DNA from: Armatimonadota bacterium
GTDB taxonomy: Bacteria > Armatimonadota > UBA5829
DNA length: 64,000 nt
Reading direction: 5' to 3'
Assembly: GCA_039679645.1 (NCBI GenBank)
Contig: JBDKUO010000013.1
Coordinates: forward strand, 1 to 64,000
Both the position numbers and the translations under genes were made by a program. Under the pieces are notes generated by a model. That model saw nothing but the letters and a program-made list of their open reading frames with translations, ran no database searches and was not told the origin of the DNA. Numbering within the stretch: position 1 is the stretch's first letter; each line of letters starts with the position of its first letter. This document shows positions 1 to 7,882 of the stretch, in pieces.

Positions 1-142
1 GCGCTGGAAGAGGCACGGAATCGAGACAATCGCACATTTGCGCTCTGCAGTGCTTAATAAAAGAACTGGCAATATATTAGAGGCTGCCAAAATTGCAGCG
101 TGATTCCGTAAATCTGACATGCACCCCCCCGCGACTGACCAC
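1..142 (+). other. Left-edge stretch, possible tail of a truncated gene
   Basis: One plus-strand frame is open from base 2 to a TGA at 101-103 (33 codons, ending in NILEAAKIAA). It could be the 3' end of a gene that starts outside the window, but the stretch is too short to assign to a family, and a second frame is also open for 18 codons. No start codon or ribosome site is available to judge it. I see nothing else here before the tatD promoter. Confidence 0.2.
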
Positions 143-171
143 TTGCCTTTCGCTTACCCTCGCTTTATACT
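143..171 (+). promoter_or_regulatory. Housekeeping-type promoter of tatD
   Basis: TTGCCT (143-148) and TATACT (166-171) are separated by exactly 17 bp. The expected transcription start is near 178-180, almost touching the ATG at 181, and there is no Shine-Dalgarno sequence before that ATG. The mRNA would be leaderless or nearly so. This rests on pattern match only. Confidence 0.5.
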
Positions 172-180
172 TTACTTGAT

Positions 181-990
181 ATGGACTTGCCAGGACTTAT
201 AGATTCCCACATTCATCTTACCGACTTTGATCCGGGCACCGATATCGCTGCGCTGGTAAGCCAGGCATTTGAAAATGGCGTCACCCATATGGTCTGCAAC
301 GGGACGTCGGAGGCGGACTGGACACAAGTGCAGCGGGTGGCCGAGGAGTGCCCGGGCGTTATCCCATGTTTCGGGCTGCATCCCTGGTTTGTAGTGCGCA
401 GGTCCAAAGAGTGGCTCTCTATATTGGAGAAGCTGGTACGGGACCATAAGTGCGGAGTAGGGGAGACGGGGCTTGACCGGTGTGCGGATCTGCTGGATAA
501 GGACGCTCAGGAAGAGGCTTTTCGCGCTCAGCTTGATCTCGCATACAGATACGATAGGCCTGCAATGGTCCACTGTGTCAGGTCCTGGGGATGGCTTATG
601 GACGTGCTCCGTAGCACGCAGAGGCTTCCCAGAATGGTGGTTCATGCCTTTGGCGGGTCGACTGACATGATAAAGTGCCTTGCTGATATGGGCGCGTACT
701 TCTCATTTTCGGCGACAGTGTTAAACGATAACTTCAAACGCGCTCGCACTGCACTTTTTGCTGCGCCGCCGGACAGGCTGCTTGTCGAAACTGACGCGCC
801 GAACATGGTCCCCCCAGAGCCGTTTCGCGTTTACAGGCTCACCGGCATCAGCGGTGAGATGAACCATCCGGCGAATCTGGCGACGATCACTAACGGAATT
901 GCCGATCTGCTCGGCGAAGAACCTGATGCGCTCAGAGAACTATTATGGAGCAACGCCCGTGAGTTTCTGGGCGATCTTATTAAACAATGA
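181..990 (+). CDS. TatD-family metal-dependent hydrolase
   Basis: A 269-aa amidohydrolase-fold protein of the usual TatD length (about 260 aa). The metal-binding DSHIHL motif is at residues 8-13, GLHPW near 65-69, a GETGLD motif with the conserved Glu near 95, two further His sites (VHC near 130, VHAFG near 154) and ETDAPN near 204. TatD enzymes are cytoplasmic metal-dependent nucleases or hydrolases linked to DNA repair and quality control; the substrate here is unknown. The ATG is set by the conserved N-terminus. There is no ribosome site but a promoter just upstream. The stop overlaps the ATG of the next gene (ATGA), which implies translational coupling with tcdA. Confidence 0.9.
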   Translation: MDLPGLIDSHIHLTDFDPGTDIAALVSQAFENGVTHMVCNGTSEADWTQVQRVAEECPGVIPCFGLHPWFVVRRSKEWLSILEKLVRDHKCGVGETGLDRCADLLDKDAQEEAFRAQLDLAYRYDRPAMVHCVRSWGWLMDVLRSTQRLPRMVVHAFGGSTDMIKCLADMGAYFSFSATVLNDNFKRARTALFAAPPDRLLVETDAPNMVPPEPFRVYRLTGISGEMNHPANLATITNGIADLLGEEPDALRELLWSNAREFLGDLIKQ

Positions 991-1784
991 CTCAGCCGAA
1001 TGAACGCTTTACAAGAATAGAACTGATGCTTGGGGCAGACGCCTGCGCCAGGCTCAGGGACTCGTCCGTAACTGTGGTCGGGCTGGGAGCCGTCGGCAGT
1101 TATGCCGTTGAGGGTCTCGCTCGAGCGGGAGTCGGCAGGCTCAGGCTTGTGGACTTCGACAAGGTCTCCACCAGCAATATCAATCGTCAACTGCTGGCCC
1201 TAACATCCACGCTTGGCCAGGACAAGTGCGAGGTCGCGCGCGAACGTGTGCTGGACATTAATCCTGATTGCAAGGTCGAGGCTATCTGTAATTTTCTGGA
1301 CGGCGAGACGGCGCTTGACCTCATCGGTGAGTCGCCTGACCTTGTGATAGATGCGATAGATGCGCTGAACCCGAAAGTCGAGCTGATATCGGCAGTGAGA
1401 AACAGAGAAATTCCGCTTATCTGCTGCCTTGGAGCTGCGCTCAGGTCCGATCCGACCATGATCCGCATAAATACACTCGAACATGTGCATCACTGTCCAC
1501 TCGGGCGCGCAGTCCGGCAGCGGCTAAGACGGCGGGGCATGCCGATTGACTTTGCATGTGTCTTCTCTGATGAGCCCCTGCCCAGACCGCTTCCCATAGC
1601 GCCGCCTATAGAAATAATTAATGAAGACCATATAATCAGTCGAGGCAGAGCCAGAAACACTCTGGGCAGCATGCCCACCATTACCGGCATGTTCGGTCTT
1701 ACTGCTGCTAATTTGGCTATCACAATGCTAGCCGCCGGGCCCGATTACCTCAACACGTGTGCCGACAGGAGTCATTGCATATAG
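987..1784 (+). CDS. tcdA: ThiF/MoeB-type E1-like enzyme, probable tRNA threonylcarbamoyladenosine dehydratase
   Basis: A 265-aa single-domain E1-like protein. The nucleotide-binding Gly motif (VGLGAVGS) lies near residues 31-38, followed by VDFDKVSTSNINRQ, the typical adenylation-site signature. TcdA (CsdL) adenylates and cyclises the t6A base at position 37 of ANN-decoding tRNAs. The order and length fit TcdA better than MoeB or ThiF, because no C-terminal rhodanese or CxxC zinc pairs are seen. It starts inside the tatD stop codon. Its last 57 bases overlap the 3' end of the convergent YkuD-like gene. Another ThiF-family substrate cannot be excluded. Confidence 0.8.
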   Translation: MTQPNERFTRIELMLGADACARLRDSSVTVVGLGAVGSYAVEGLARAGVGRLRLVDFDKVSTSNINRQLLALTSTLGQDKCEVARERVLDINPDCKVEAICNFLDGETALDLIGESPDLVIDAIDALNPKVELISAVRNREIPLICCLGAALRSDPTMIRINTLEHVHHCPLGRAVRQRLRRRGMPIDFACVFSDEPLPRPLPIAPPIEIINEDHIISRGRARNTLGSMPTITGMFGLTAANLAITMLAAGPDYLNTCADRSHCI

Positions 1785-2510
1785 CGCGCGGGCGTCATAC
1801 TCGGTCAAGCGGTTACAGCCCGATGATGCAGGTCCGCCTAGATACTCATACATGTCGGGGCTGGTGGCGTGGATAAAATGTCCACCGAGATATCGCATCG
1901 CATACGGCATCGGGACATCAAACAGGCGCGACCAGTAGTTAGGAATCTTATCCAGCACTCTGAAGACTCCGGCATGATCATGAGGTATGTTCAAATGCCT
2001 GCCGGGCGGCATCCACAAGTAGTTGCGCGATGAGCTGGAGATATACACATGGGTGATCCCATGATTGCTCTGTATATACAGTCGCTGGTCTGATCGGTCG
2101 TGCAGGTCGAGATAAATACCGTCGGCAAATCTATAAGCCATGACTGCAGGTCGAAAAGCATAGTTGCGTTCATCTGTCGCAGCAGGCTGACCCGACTCAT
2201 CATATCCATCTATTGCGATAATCATTTCGATGGAGTCGACCCATGGCACTGTCCAGTTTACTCTGCTTTCATTTGCCGGGACGTTGTCTGCGATGACTAT
2301 TTCAAAATCTCCTCTTGATGTTTCTCCGAGAGGCGTTCGAGTCCCATAGGCAATTACACGTATGCTATCAATTCCGATGGCATGCCAAGTTATCGTATAT
2401 GTTACACCTTCGATCATTGCCTGGCGGTTCGGACCGGTTAATGACAGCACTTGTCCAAGCCCCGGAGCCGCTGATGCAATGATCCACAATAAAATCATCA
2501 CGGCTCTCAT
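1728..2510 (-). CDS. Secreted YkuD-like (L,D-transpeptidase fold) protein with N-terminal Ig-like domain
   Basis: About 260 aa from an ATG at 2510, chosen because GGAGG lies 8 bases upstream; a longer frame lacks a ribosome site. An N-terminal signal peptide (ends near GLGQ) is followed by a Kre9/KNH-like Ig-type segment, then a YkuD-like domain. Near the C-terminus are HATSP and SSGCNRL, matching the H...SHGCxR active-site pattern except that the His before Gly-Cys is Ser. L,D-transpeptidases crosslink peptidoglycan or attach lipoproteins in the periplasm. The replaced His makes catalysis uncertain, although the Cys and the upstream His remain. The 3' end overlaps tcdA by 57 bp tail-to-tail. 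Confidence 0.65.
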   Translation of the reverse strand: MRAVMILLWIIASAAPGLGQVLSLTGPNRQAMIEGVTYTITWHAIGIDSIRVIAYGTRTPLGETSRGDFEIVIADNVPANESRVNWTVPWVDSIEMIIAIDGYDESGQPAATDERNYAFRPAVMAYRFADGIYLDLHDRSDQRLYIQSNHGITHVYISSSSRNYLWMPPGRHLNIPHDHAGVFRVLDKIPNYWSRLFDVPMPYAMRYLGGHFIHATSPDMYEYLGGPASSGCNRLTEYDARALYAMTPVGTRVEVIGPGG

Positions 2511-2623
2511 CGCTGCACCTCCTATTAATTTTACCCGGAATCGGGCATAAATGCCGAAGCAGACAGACATATGCCGAAAAGACTGAACAATTTTTTATGT
2601 TAGCCTGCTAAAAATGCGAGGTT

Positions 2624-2638
2624 TGGCACGATTCTTGC
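2624..2638 (+). promoter_or_regulatory. Sigma-54 (-24/-12) promoter
   Basis: TGGCACG, a 4-base gap (ATTC), then TTGC matches the RpoN consensus at every invariant position. It points rightward into a gene-free stretch that ends in an intrinsic terminator. No activator site was identified. Confidence 0.55.
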
Positions 2639-2649
2639 CGATATAAAGA

Positions 2650-2762
2650 ATGAGAAAATCATCTTTTCTCCTTCCTTAAAGTGTTGTGGCTTATATCCGC
2701 TTTGAGAGCATACAGCTCTACAAACGGCCCGTCAGCGATATTGTTGACGGGATTTCTTTTTG
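2650..2762 (+). ncRNA. Candidate sigma-54-dependent small RNA, about 110 nt
   Basis: The stretch is bounded by a consensus sigma-54 promoter on the left and a terminator on the right: stem CCCGTCA (2728-2734) / TGACGGG (2745-2751) followed by ATTTCTTTTT. Both are on the plus strand, between two minus-strand genes. The only reading frame is nine codons long (ATG at 2650) with no ribosome site. I do not recognise the RNA family. This is inferred from promoter plus terminator; expression is not shown. Confidence 0.4.
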
Positions 2763-2774
2763 TACGGGGTAGTT

Positions 2775-3920
2775 TTAGAATGAAAGGTTAATTCCTATAT
2801 CAATGGCTGCTGCCTTGGGTGAGCCGCCGCTCAGAAAATCCGCGGATGCGCCGATGTGCCAGGTCTGCGCATATGAGCCGATCTCCAGTCGACTTTCAGA
2901 GGGGTAATAACAACAATACGGGATCCAATTGCGCTGCTGAGGCCATGCAGCGCCAAACTTTGGAAGAGTCGTATATCCCTTTTGCCAGGTCAGTCCCATA
3001 ATCTTGTACGGAGTTGTATGAGTCTGGACTACTCCGAGATTTATGACACGACCCACGCCCATGCTCTTGTCTTCTTTCCAACCGGCTCCCGACATAGCGA
3101 AGTAGTCATGCAGAAAACCATCAGGGTCTTCAAATACGTTTGGAGACGACACATAGTCATCTTCTACGACGGCCTGTCTCCACGATACCTGTCCCAAAAG
3201 ACCTTCCACAGACATCAGAAACCGCATCTTGTTCTTAAGATTACCGGTTACCCGGCAGTCCAAAGCCCATCCACGGCCCGAAACTCCGTCCTTGGCGGCG
3301 CTCGCTCTCAGCGTCCTTATCATTCCTGTATAGTTGTCTCCGTCAACATTGCCGACAACACTGCGTGCGAGCATGTCTGATGTCGTGATGTAGCGCGCAT
3401 AGACCTCGCATGTTCCTGAAGAGCCTCCTCGCTCATAAGAAAACGCCCGCCCGAGAGCATACCAGGAGGCCTGCACTCTGTATCCATTGGCTTCCGGCTC
3501 GTATGTGCGACCTGTAGCGTCAATTGAATGAAGGTCAATCCACAACTGTCCGGCATCCCTATTGCCGTTGTATTCACTGTATTGACCCTGACCGGCAGAA
3601 AAAATCCAGTCTCCCCGGTAAACTCGAACCCATTGCGAAAGTCCCCACCTCGCATATACCGAGCTTACGTCGAGATTGCGTGGAGCGTAGTTGTCATCAT
3701 TGAACTGGCCTAGAGGAATGGCGTTGTTATCGGCAAAAGCGGAAGCGGCGCATTCGGTCCGACCGGTGTCATCGAGTCCGTTAACGCAAGAAAGCAAAAG
3801 ATCGTCCCGGGCGAACACATTCGGGAGAGTCATATCAACTGCAGCGACACGGACCGGCATAAATACTAGTGCGATGAAGAAAAAACTCAAATGAAAATAG
3901 TAATGCATTATACAACTCAT
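2775..3920 (-). CDS. Secreted, possibly outer-membrane beta-barrel protein of unknown family
   Basis: About 381 aa. The hydrophobic N-terminus (LSFFFIALVF) is a signal peptide with cleavage likely after VRVAA. The rest is rich in aromatic and Gly residues and ends in IDIGINLSF. A terminal Phe preceded by alternating hydrophobic residues is the usual sorting signal of outer-membrane barrels. I do not recognise the family. The start is uncertain: ATG at 3920 or 3908 both follow a strong hairpin (3928-3956), and neither has a good ribosome site; anything further upstream would lie inside that hairpin. It may use its own promoter or read-through from the lipoprotein gene. Confidence 0.5.
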   Translation of the reverse strand: MSCIMHYYFHLSFFFIALVFMPVRVAAVDMTLPNVFARDDLLLSCVNGLDDTGRTECAASAFADNNAIPLGQFNDDNYAPRNLDVSSVYARWGLSQWVRVYRGDWIFSAGQGQYSEYNGNRDAGQLWIDLHSIDATGRTYEPEANGYRVQASWYALGRAFSYERGGSSGTCEVYARYITTSDMLARSVVGNVDGDNYTGMIRTLRASAAKDGVSGRGWALDCRVTGNLKNKMRFLMSVEGLLGQVSWRQAVVEDDYVSSPNVFEDPDGFLHDYFAMSGAGWKEDKSMGVGRVINLGVVQTHTTPYKIMGLTWQKGYTTLPKFGAAWPQQRNWIPYCCYYPSESRLEIGSYAQTWHIGASADFLSGGSPKAAAIDIGINLSF

Positions 3921-3927
3921 AAATGGG

Positions 3928-3956
3928 ATGCCGGGCGATATCAAATCGCCCGGCAT
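3928..3956 (-). terminator. Hairpin after the lipoprotein gene
   Basis: A perfect 12-bp stem (ATGCCGGGCGAT and its complement) with a 5-nt loop, 10 bases past the stop of the lipoprotein gene. The U-tract is poor, so it may be a weak terminator or an mRNA-stabilising structure. Confidence 0.5.
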
Positions 3957-3966
3957 TTATAGCCTG

Positions 3967-6204
3967 TTACTCAGGTAGATATTCGTGCGTGTCGTCGGTA
4001 AATGTGATTTTGAGCATTCCGTTTTCTTTGCTTATATCAGCAACCTTTGCGGCGTCTACAGTCACTTCTCCGACAAGTCCCGCGCCAATTGTGAATTTGA
4101 CTCCGTCCTGGTTTGTAAGTTCCAGAGTCGGGTTCTTGGCATCTCCTCCGGAGTCAATTTGTGTGGAGCCGCTGCCGGTCAGATATGCGGTTCCCCAACC
4201 CAGCTTGTTCACGGTGCACGTAGCGTTTCCGCCTCCGTCAAGGTTGAACTCCAGGTTTGCTTCATAAGCGCGGTAGCTATCTCGGGTAATCTCTCCCACT
4301 ATTGTGACAGATCCTTGGGCGGTATTAACCGAAGCATCGGCTGTAGGATTATCGCACTTGCCTTCAATAGTGCCTGAGAAGTCAAGTTTGGTATCCGAGT
4401 TGTTGTAACCGCCGCTGAGTTTTACGTAATCAGGCACAGCCGCATTGCCTTTGCTGCCTGTCTTTATCTGTGCGGTCGCTGTAAGACCGCCTGATACGCC
4501 TACCGTTTGCGTGCCGTTCTTGATTGTCAGCGAAAGACCTGTGGCATTAAGGCCAGTGGGAAGAATGTCGCCATCATCTGTGACACTGCTGCTCACTGTT
4601 GCGCTGATATTTCCCTTGAGTTCGACCGACTTCGTTCCTGAACTGGCAGAAATCGATGCGCCGGAAAGACTTATTGTTTTGGGAATTGACTGTGCATATC
4701 CATTGATCGTTACCACCTGCATTGTCTCACTGAAGTCTCCAGACAGCGAAGCTGTTATCGACCCGCCTGTTACTGTACAAGACGCCCCACTCATCGCCAG
4801 ACTGGTCGGGTAGTCATATATAGTGGTGTCTTTCTGGGCCCCGCTTGGAACTGCTGAAAGGAAGTTGGCGACAAAATTGCCTTTGGCGTTAACCTCAGCG
4901 GACGTCAACGTGCCGTTAAACTGAATAGCGGTATAGGCAGACTTGTTCGCGCCGGTAGCGCTCACAACGCCGCTAAAGGTGATCGGAGTTGTAATCTTGC
5001 TGTCCTTGATCGAAACAGAGACGTTGGCACTCGGATTTGTCACATCCAGTATGGATTCGTCCAGCCCGACCACCTTGTAGTACATCGTGCCGTCATTTGA
5101 CGATGTCTGAACCACCTGCCAAGTGGTCGAAGTTGGCTGAGTCGCCACAACAGTATATGTGACGCCGCTGTCGGTCAACTTGATTGTAATCCTGCCGGTG
5201 GCGTCATATGCAGGATTTTTTGTGATCTCGATCCATGACCAGCCCCAGGCCTCCTCATGAAGTGTCGCCTGATAGCCTTTGCCCATTTCCAGATCAGTGA
5301 TGCTCTTGCTGTCGTAGTCGTAGTCGGATGTGTATAGTTCGCCAAAAAACGCAGGCATGAGCAGCTTGCTCATTCTGCTGCCGAGCTGTTCATACTTTTC
5401 TGCAACCTCGTCGAGAGGAGCATAGTCAATGGCGCTCGCACATGCGTTATAGACGGATTTCAGGTTAGGGCTTTCCTCATTCAACAGCGTTGCCCAAGGC
5501 ATAGCGACCTCTTTCATCTGCTGAACGGCATTCTTTGCCTTTACCAGTGCGTTATAGATCTTCTCAGCACCTTTGGCTATCAAGCCTGCGAGTTTCTCGC
5601 TGTCCAGATTGCCTTTGGCTCCAAAAGTTTCACCGGATATCAATCCCCCGCCCAGAGAGACGTCGGCATCGGAATGAGCAGCCAGATAAGACTCGGCCTC
5701 GGCTTTCACTGCATCGAATGTGTCGCTGTCGATTACAGTGCCTGTCTTGTAGTGCGCTTCACTGATTGCTTCAGAGGCTAACGTAGTCGCTGCGTCGGCT
5801 ACGTAGGTTGCATTGCCCTGAGGAACCGTCGGGATAATAGTTGACATGCGATAGTTCTTGTCTCCTATCTTTCCGGTTATTACTACCACGACACTAAGCC
5901 CGGATGTTACATTTACAGTCCCGAACCCATTACTGTCGATTGTACCGGTATTAGGTAGAAGCTCGCCCGTCGCAAAATTATAGACCTGTATGGTAGCTCC
6001 CGCATCCAGCTTTGCGTTGATTGTAGTCTCTGCGCGGCTTTCCGCTGTAGTGCTTCCTATTGCTGTATCAGCTCCGATAGTCAATGTGACTCCCGGGTTT
6101 CCCGTGAGCGGAGTCGTCGATCCGCCTCCTCCACCTCCACCACATCCGGCAATTGCCAGTGCAACAATCAGCACCAGCGCCAATTTGAATCCATACATCT
6201 TCAC
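3967..6204 (-). CDS. Large lipoprotein of unknown function
   Basis: About 745 aa. I place the start at the GTG at 6204 because GGAGGG sits 7 bases upstream. This gives MKMYGF, a short hydrophobic segment and a lipobox IAGC with Cys at residue 21, followed by a run of Gly residues (a flexible tether). The mature part is Ser/Thr/Gly-rich with many short beta-like segments (roughly residues 380-690 look repetitive) and contains no catalytic motif I recognise. It is probably anchored to a membrane and exposed at the surface or in the periplasm. It is divergent from pfkA and followed by a hairpin and the barrel-like gene. Confidence 0.6.
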   Translation of the reverse strand: MKMYGFKLALVLIVALAIAGCGGGGGGGSTTPLTGNPGVTLTIGADTAIGSTTAESRAETTINAKLDAGATIQVYNFATGELLPNTGTIDSNGFGTVNVTSGLSVVVVITGKIGDKNYRMSTIIPTVPQGNATYVADAATTLASEAISEAHYKTGTVIDSDTFDAVKAEAESYLAAHSDADVSLGGGLISGETFGAKGNLDSEKLAGLIAKGAEKIYNALVKAKNAVQQMKEVAMPWATLLNEESPNLKSVYNACASAIDYAPLDEVAEKYEQLGSRMSKLLMPAFFGELYTSDYDYDSKSITDLEMGKGYQATLHEEAWGWSWIEITKNPAYDATGRITIKLTDSGVTYTVVATQPTSTTWQVVQTSSNDGTMYYKVVGLDESILDVTNPSANVSVSIKDSKITTPITFSGVVSATGANKSAYTAIQFNGTLTSAEVNAKGNFVANFLSAVPSGAQKDTTIYDYPTSLAMSGASCTVTGGSITASLSGDFSETMQVVTINGYAQSIPKTISLSGASISASSGTKSVELKGNISATVSSSVTDDGDILPTGLNATGLSLTIKNGTQTVGVSGGLTATAQIKTGSKGNAAVPDYVKLSGGYNNSDTKLDFSGTIEGKCDNPTADASVNTAQGSVTIVGEITRDSYRAYEANLEFNLDGGGNATCTVNKLGWGTAYLTGSGSTQIDSGGDAKNPTLELTNQDGVKFTIGAGLVGEVTVDAAKVADISKENGMLKITFTDDTHEYLPE

Positions 6205-6392
6205 AAACCAGCCCTCCATTCGTAATAGTTGATCGCATTTAGCTTACTAGCGAGTTATATACATGAGTAATTGTACACATCTATTGAGAATCCTTCATGC
6301 CGCTGATCTATTTGTGAAATGCATCGTGGCGAGTGTTGTCATCTCTTTGAACGCGTAGGTAAGCCATGTCCCTTCCACTTTCTTCAGCAGGC

Positions 6393-6457
6393 AAGGAGGT
6401 ATTATGATTCTGTTCTATAATCATCCATTATGCCTGTCAAAACGATCGGTCTTCTAA
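6393..6457 (+). promoter_or_regulatory. pfkA leader: strong ribosome site with overlapping short frame
   Basis: A perfect AAGGAGGT (6393-6400) lies 29 bases before the pfkA ATG at 6430, too far for normal use. It is ideally spaced for an ATG at 6404 that opens a 17-codon frame running past the pfkA start in another frame. The bases between also contain a weak inverted repeat (ATGATT 6404-6409, AATCAT 6419-6424) that, if folded, would bring the ribosome site to about 8 bases from the pfkA ATG. Either coupling or folding could set pfkA translation. Confidence 0.35.
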
Positions 6458-7386
6458 CCAGTGGGGGTGATGCCCCCGGAATGAATGCCTGCATCGCCAC
6501 GATTGCAGCGCGCGCGGAAAAGCTTGGCTTGGATGTGCGCGGGATATTTCGCGGGTTCCAGGGACTCGTAAACGCCGATACTATTCCCGTAGGCGTCGAG
6601 CTTGAGGGTCTTGCCAGGCGCGGCGGGAGCTTCCTGGGCACATCCCGCAACGGCAAGCGGGAATCCAAGCTACTGGATATGGGGATCGAAGAGGCAATGA
6701 AGCACTGCAGCATCGACGGCCTGATAGTCCTGGGCGGAGGCGGCACTCTTGAAACGCTGGGCAGGTTTGCCGTGGGCGGCGCCCCCGTTATCGGAGTGCC
6801 CTGCACGATAGACAATGACATTTATGGCACCGACTACGCGCTTGGTTTCGACTCAGCCGTCAATAAAGCGCTTAGAGCAGCCGATGAGATCATGGACACC
6901 GCCGAGAGCCTGTCGGAGCGCGTGTTCGTGATAGAAACTCTCGGCGGCACAGCTGGCCACATGGCTCTTGAGACCGCATACTCTGCCGGAGCCGACGCTG
7001 TGTTTGTCCACGAAGTCAAACCGGATATCAATGCCGCGGTCCTGAAGATAAAGACCAAGATGGATGCGGGGGGCACTCATGGGCTCGTTGTCCTGTGTGA
7101 AAACCTCGGCCTTGAAAGTATCACGAAACAGCTTGAAGAAGGCATCGGCAGGCGTGTAAGGGTTACGGTCCTCGGACATATTCTACGCGGTGGCAACCCC
7201 ACTTACTTCGACCGCAACCTTGCCCGCCGGTTCGGCGAGACGGCATTCGACCTGCTTGTCTCCGGCGAGACTGAGAAAATGGTCGCCTGCGCCGGCAAAG
7301 ACATATCATCAGTTCCTCTGAAGCAGATAGCAGGCAAAAAGAGAGAACTCGATCTGCATAAATACGATTTTGTGAATCAGCCTTAA
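6430..7386 (+). CDS. 6-phosphofructokinase homologue with altered phosphoryl-donor motif
   Basis: A 318-aa PfkA-family protein. TSGGDAPGMN opens the protein, GGSFLGTSR matches the Arg72 region, PCTIDND (catalytic Asp at 128) is intact, and the fructose-6-phosphate residues are present (Arg in SERV, Glu in LCENLG, Arg in GRRVRV, HILRGG). The donor-site motif normally GGDGS (ATP) or GGDDS/T (pyrophosphate) reads GGGGT at residues 102-106, so the Asp that holds Mg-nucleotide is Gly. MGR is also changed to LGG. The family phosphorylates fructose 6-phosphate in glycolysis. Whether this copy uses ATP, pyrophosphate or another donor, or is regulatory, is unclear. The start fits the conserved N-terminus. 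Confidence 0.8.
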   Translation: MPVKTIGLLTSGGDAPGMNACIATIAARAEKLGLDVRGIFRGFQGLVNADTIPVGVELEGLARRGGSFLGTSRNGKRESKLLDMGIEEAMKHCSIDGLIVLGGGGTLETLGRFAVGGAPVIGVPCTIDNDIYGTDYALGFDSAVNKALRAADEIMDTAESLSERVFVIETLGGTAGHMALETAYSAGADAVFVHEVKPDINAAVLKIKTKMDAGGTHGLVVLCENLGLESITKQLEEGIGRRVRVTVLGHILRGGNPTYFDRNLARRFGETAFDLLVSGETEKMVACAGKDISSVPLKQIAGKKRELDLHKYDFVNQP

Positions 7387-7465
7387 TCCACCTATAGTCT
7401 GCCGTGCTTCTTCCCGATATATCTATGGGCCTATGTGTCCAAATGCAAATATGAGGTTACGGCAA

Positions 7466-7882
7466 ATGCCTGTGGGATGGACCCCGGAGATGTCCGTTGG
7501 GATAACCGAGATAGATGACCAGCACAAGGAATTGTTCAAGAGAGCAAATGTCTTGCTTGATGCAATAAAAGAAAGCAAGAGTGCGGATGATATCAGTAGG
7601 GTTGTTGCTTTTTTACAAAACTATATGGCCGGTCATTTCGATACGGAAGAAAAATATATGATGCGCTACGGCTGCCCGCAATATATCAGCCATAAAGCCC
7701 GGCATACGCTCTATGCAATGGAATTTTCCGGCATCAAACACAGCTTGATACACACAGATTCGGATGCTTCAGTATTGCTGGTAAAGAAGAGAATTGTCGA
7801 TTGGCTTATAGACCATATCCAGCGTGAGGATATGTCTCTCGGCAGTTTTATCAATAGCATAAAACTAAAAAATGCAGCTTAA
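7466..7882 (+). CDS. Bacteriohemerythrin
   Basis: 138 aa from the ATG at 7466, chosen because GAGG lies 9 bases upstream and the product then starts MPVGWTPEMSVGI, the usual family N-terminus; an upstream ATG at 7433 has no ribosome site. All di-iron ligands are visible in order: His in IDDQHKELF, HFDTE (HxxxE), HKARH (HxxxH) and HIQRED (HxxxxD). Hemerythrins bind oxygen reversibly at a carboxylate- and hydroxo-bridged di-iron site in the cytoplasm and act in oxygen storage, sensing or delivery. It stands alone and its stop overlaps the stop of convergent pdxA by 4 bases. Confidence 0.9.
   Translation: MPVGWTPEMSVGITEIDDQHKELFKRANVLLDAIKESKSADDISRVVAFLQNYMAGHFDTEEKYMMRYGCPQYISHKARHTLYAMEFSGIKHSLIHTDSDASVLLVKKRIVDWLIDHIQREDMSLGSFINSIKLKNAA

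Noticed and set aside
181-990. 172-645 minus-strand frame opposite tatD
   Set aside because: tatD has all family motifs; the antisense frame has none.
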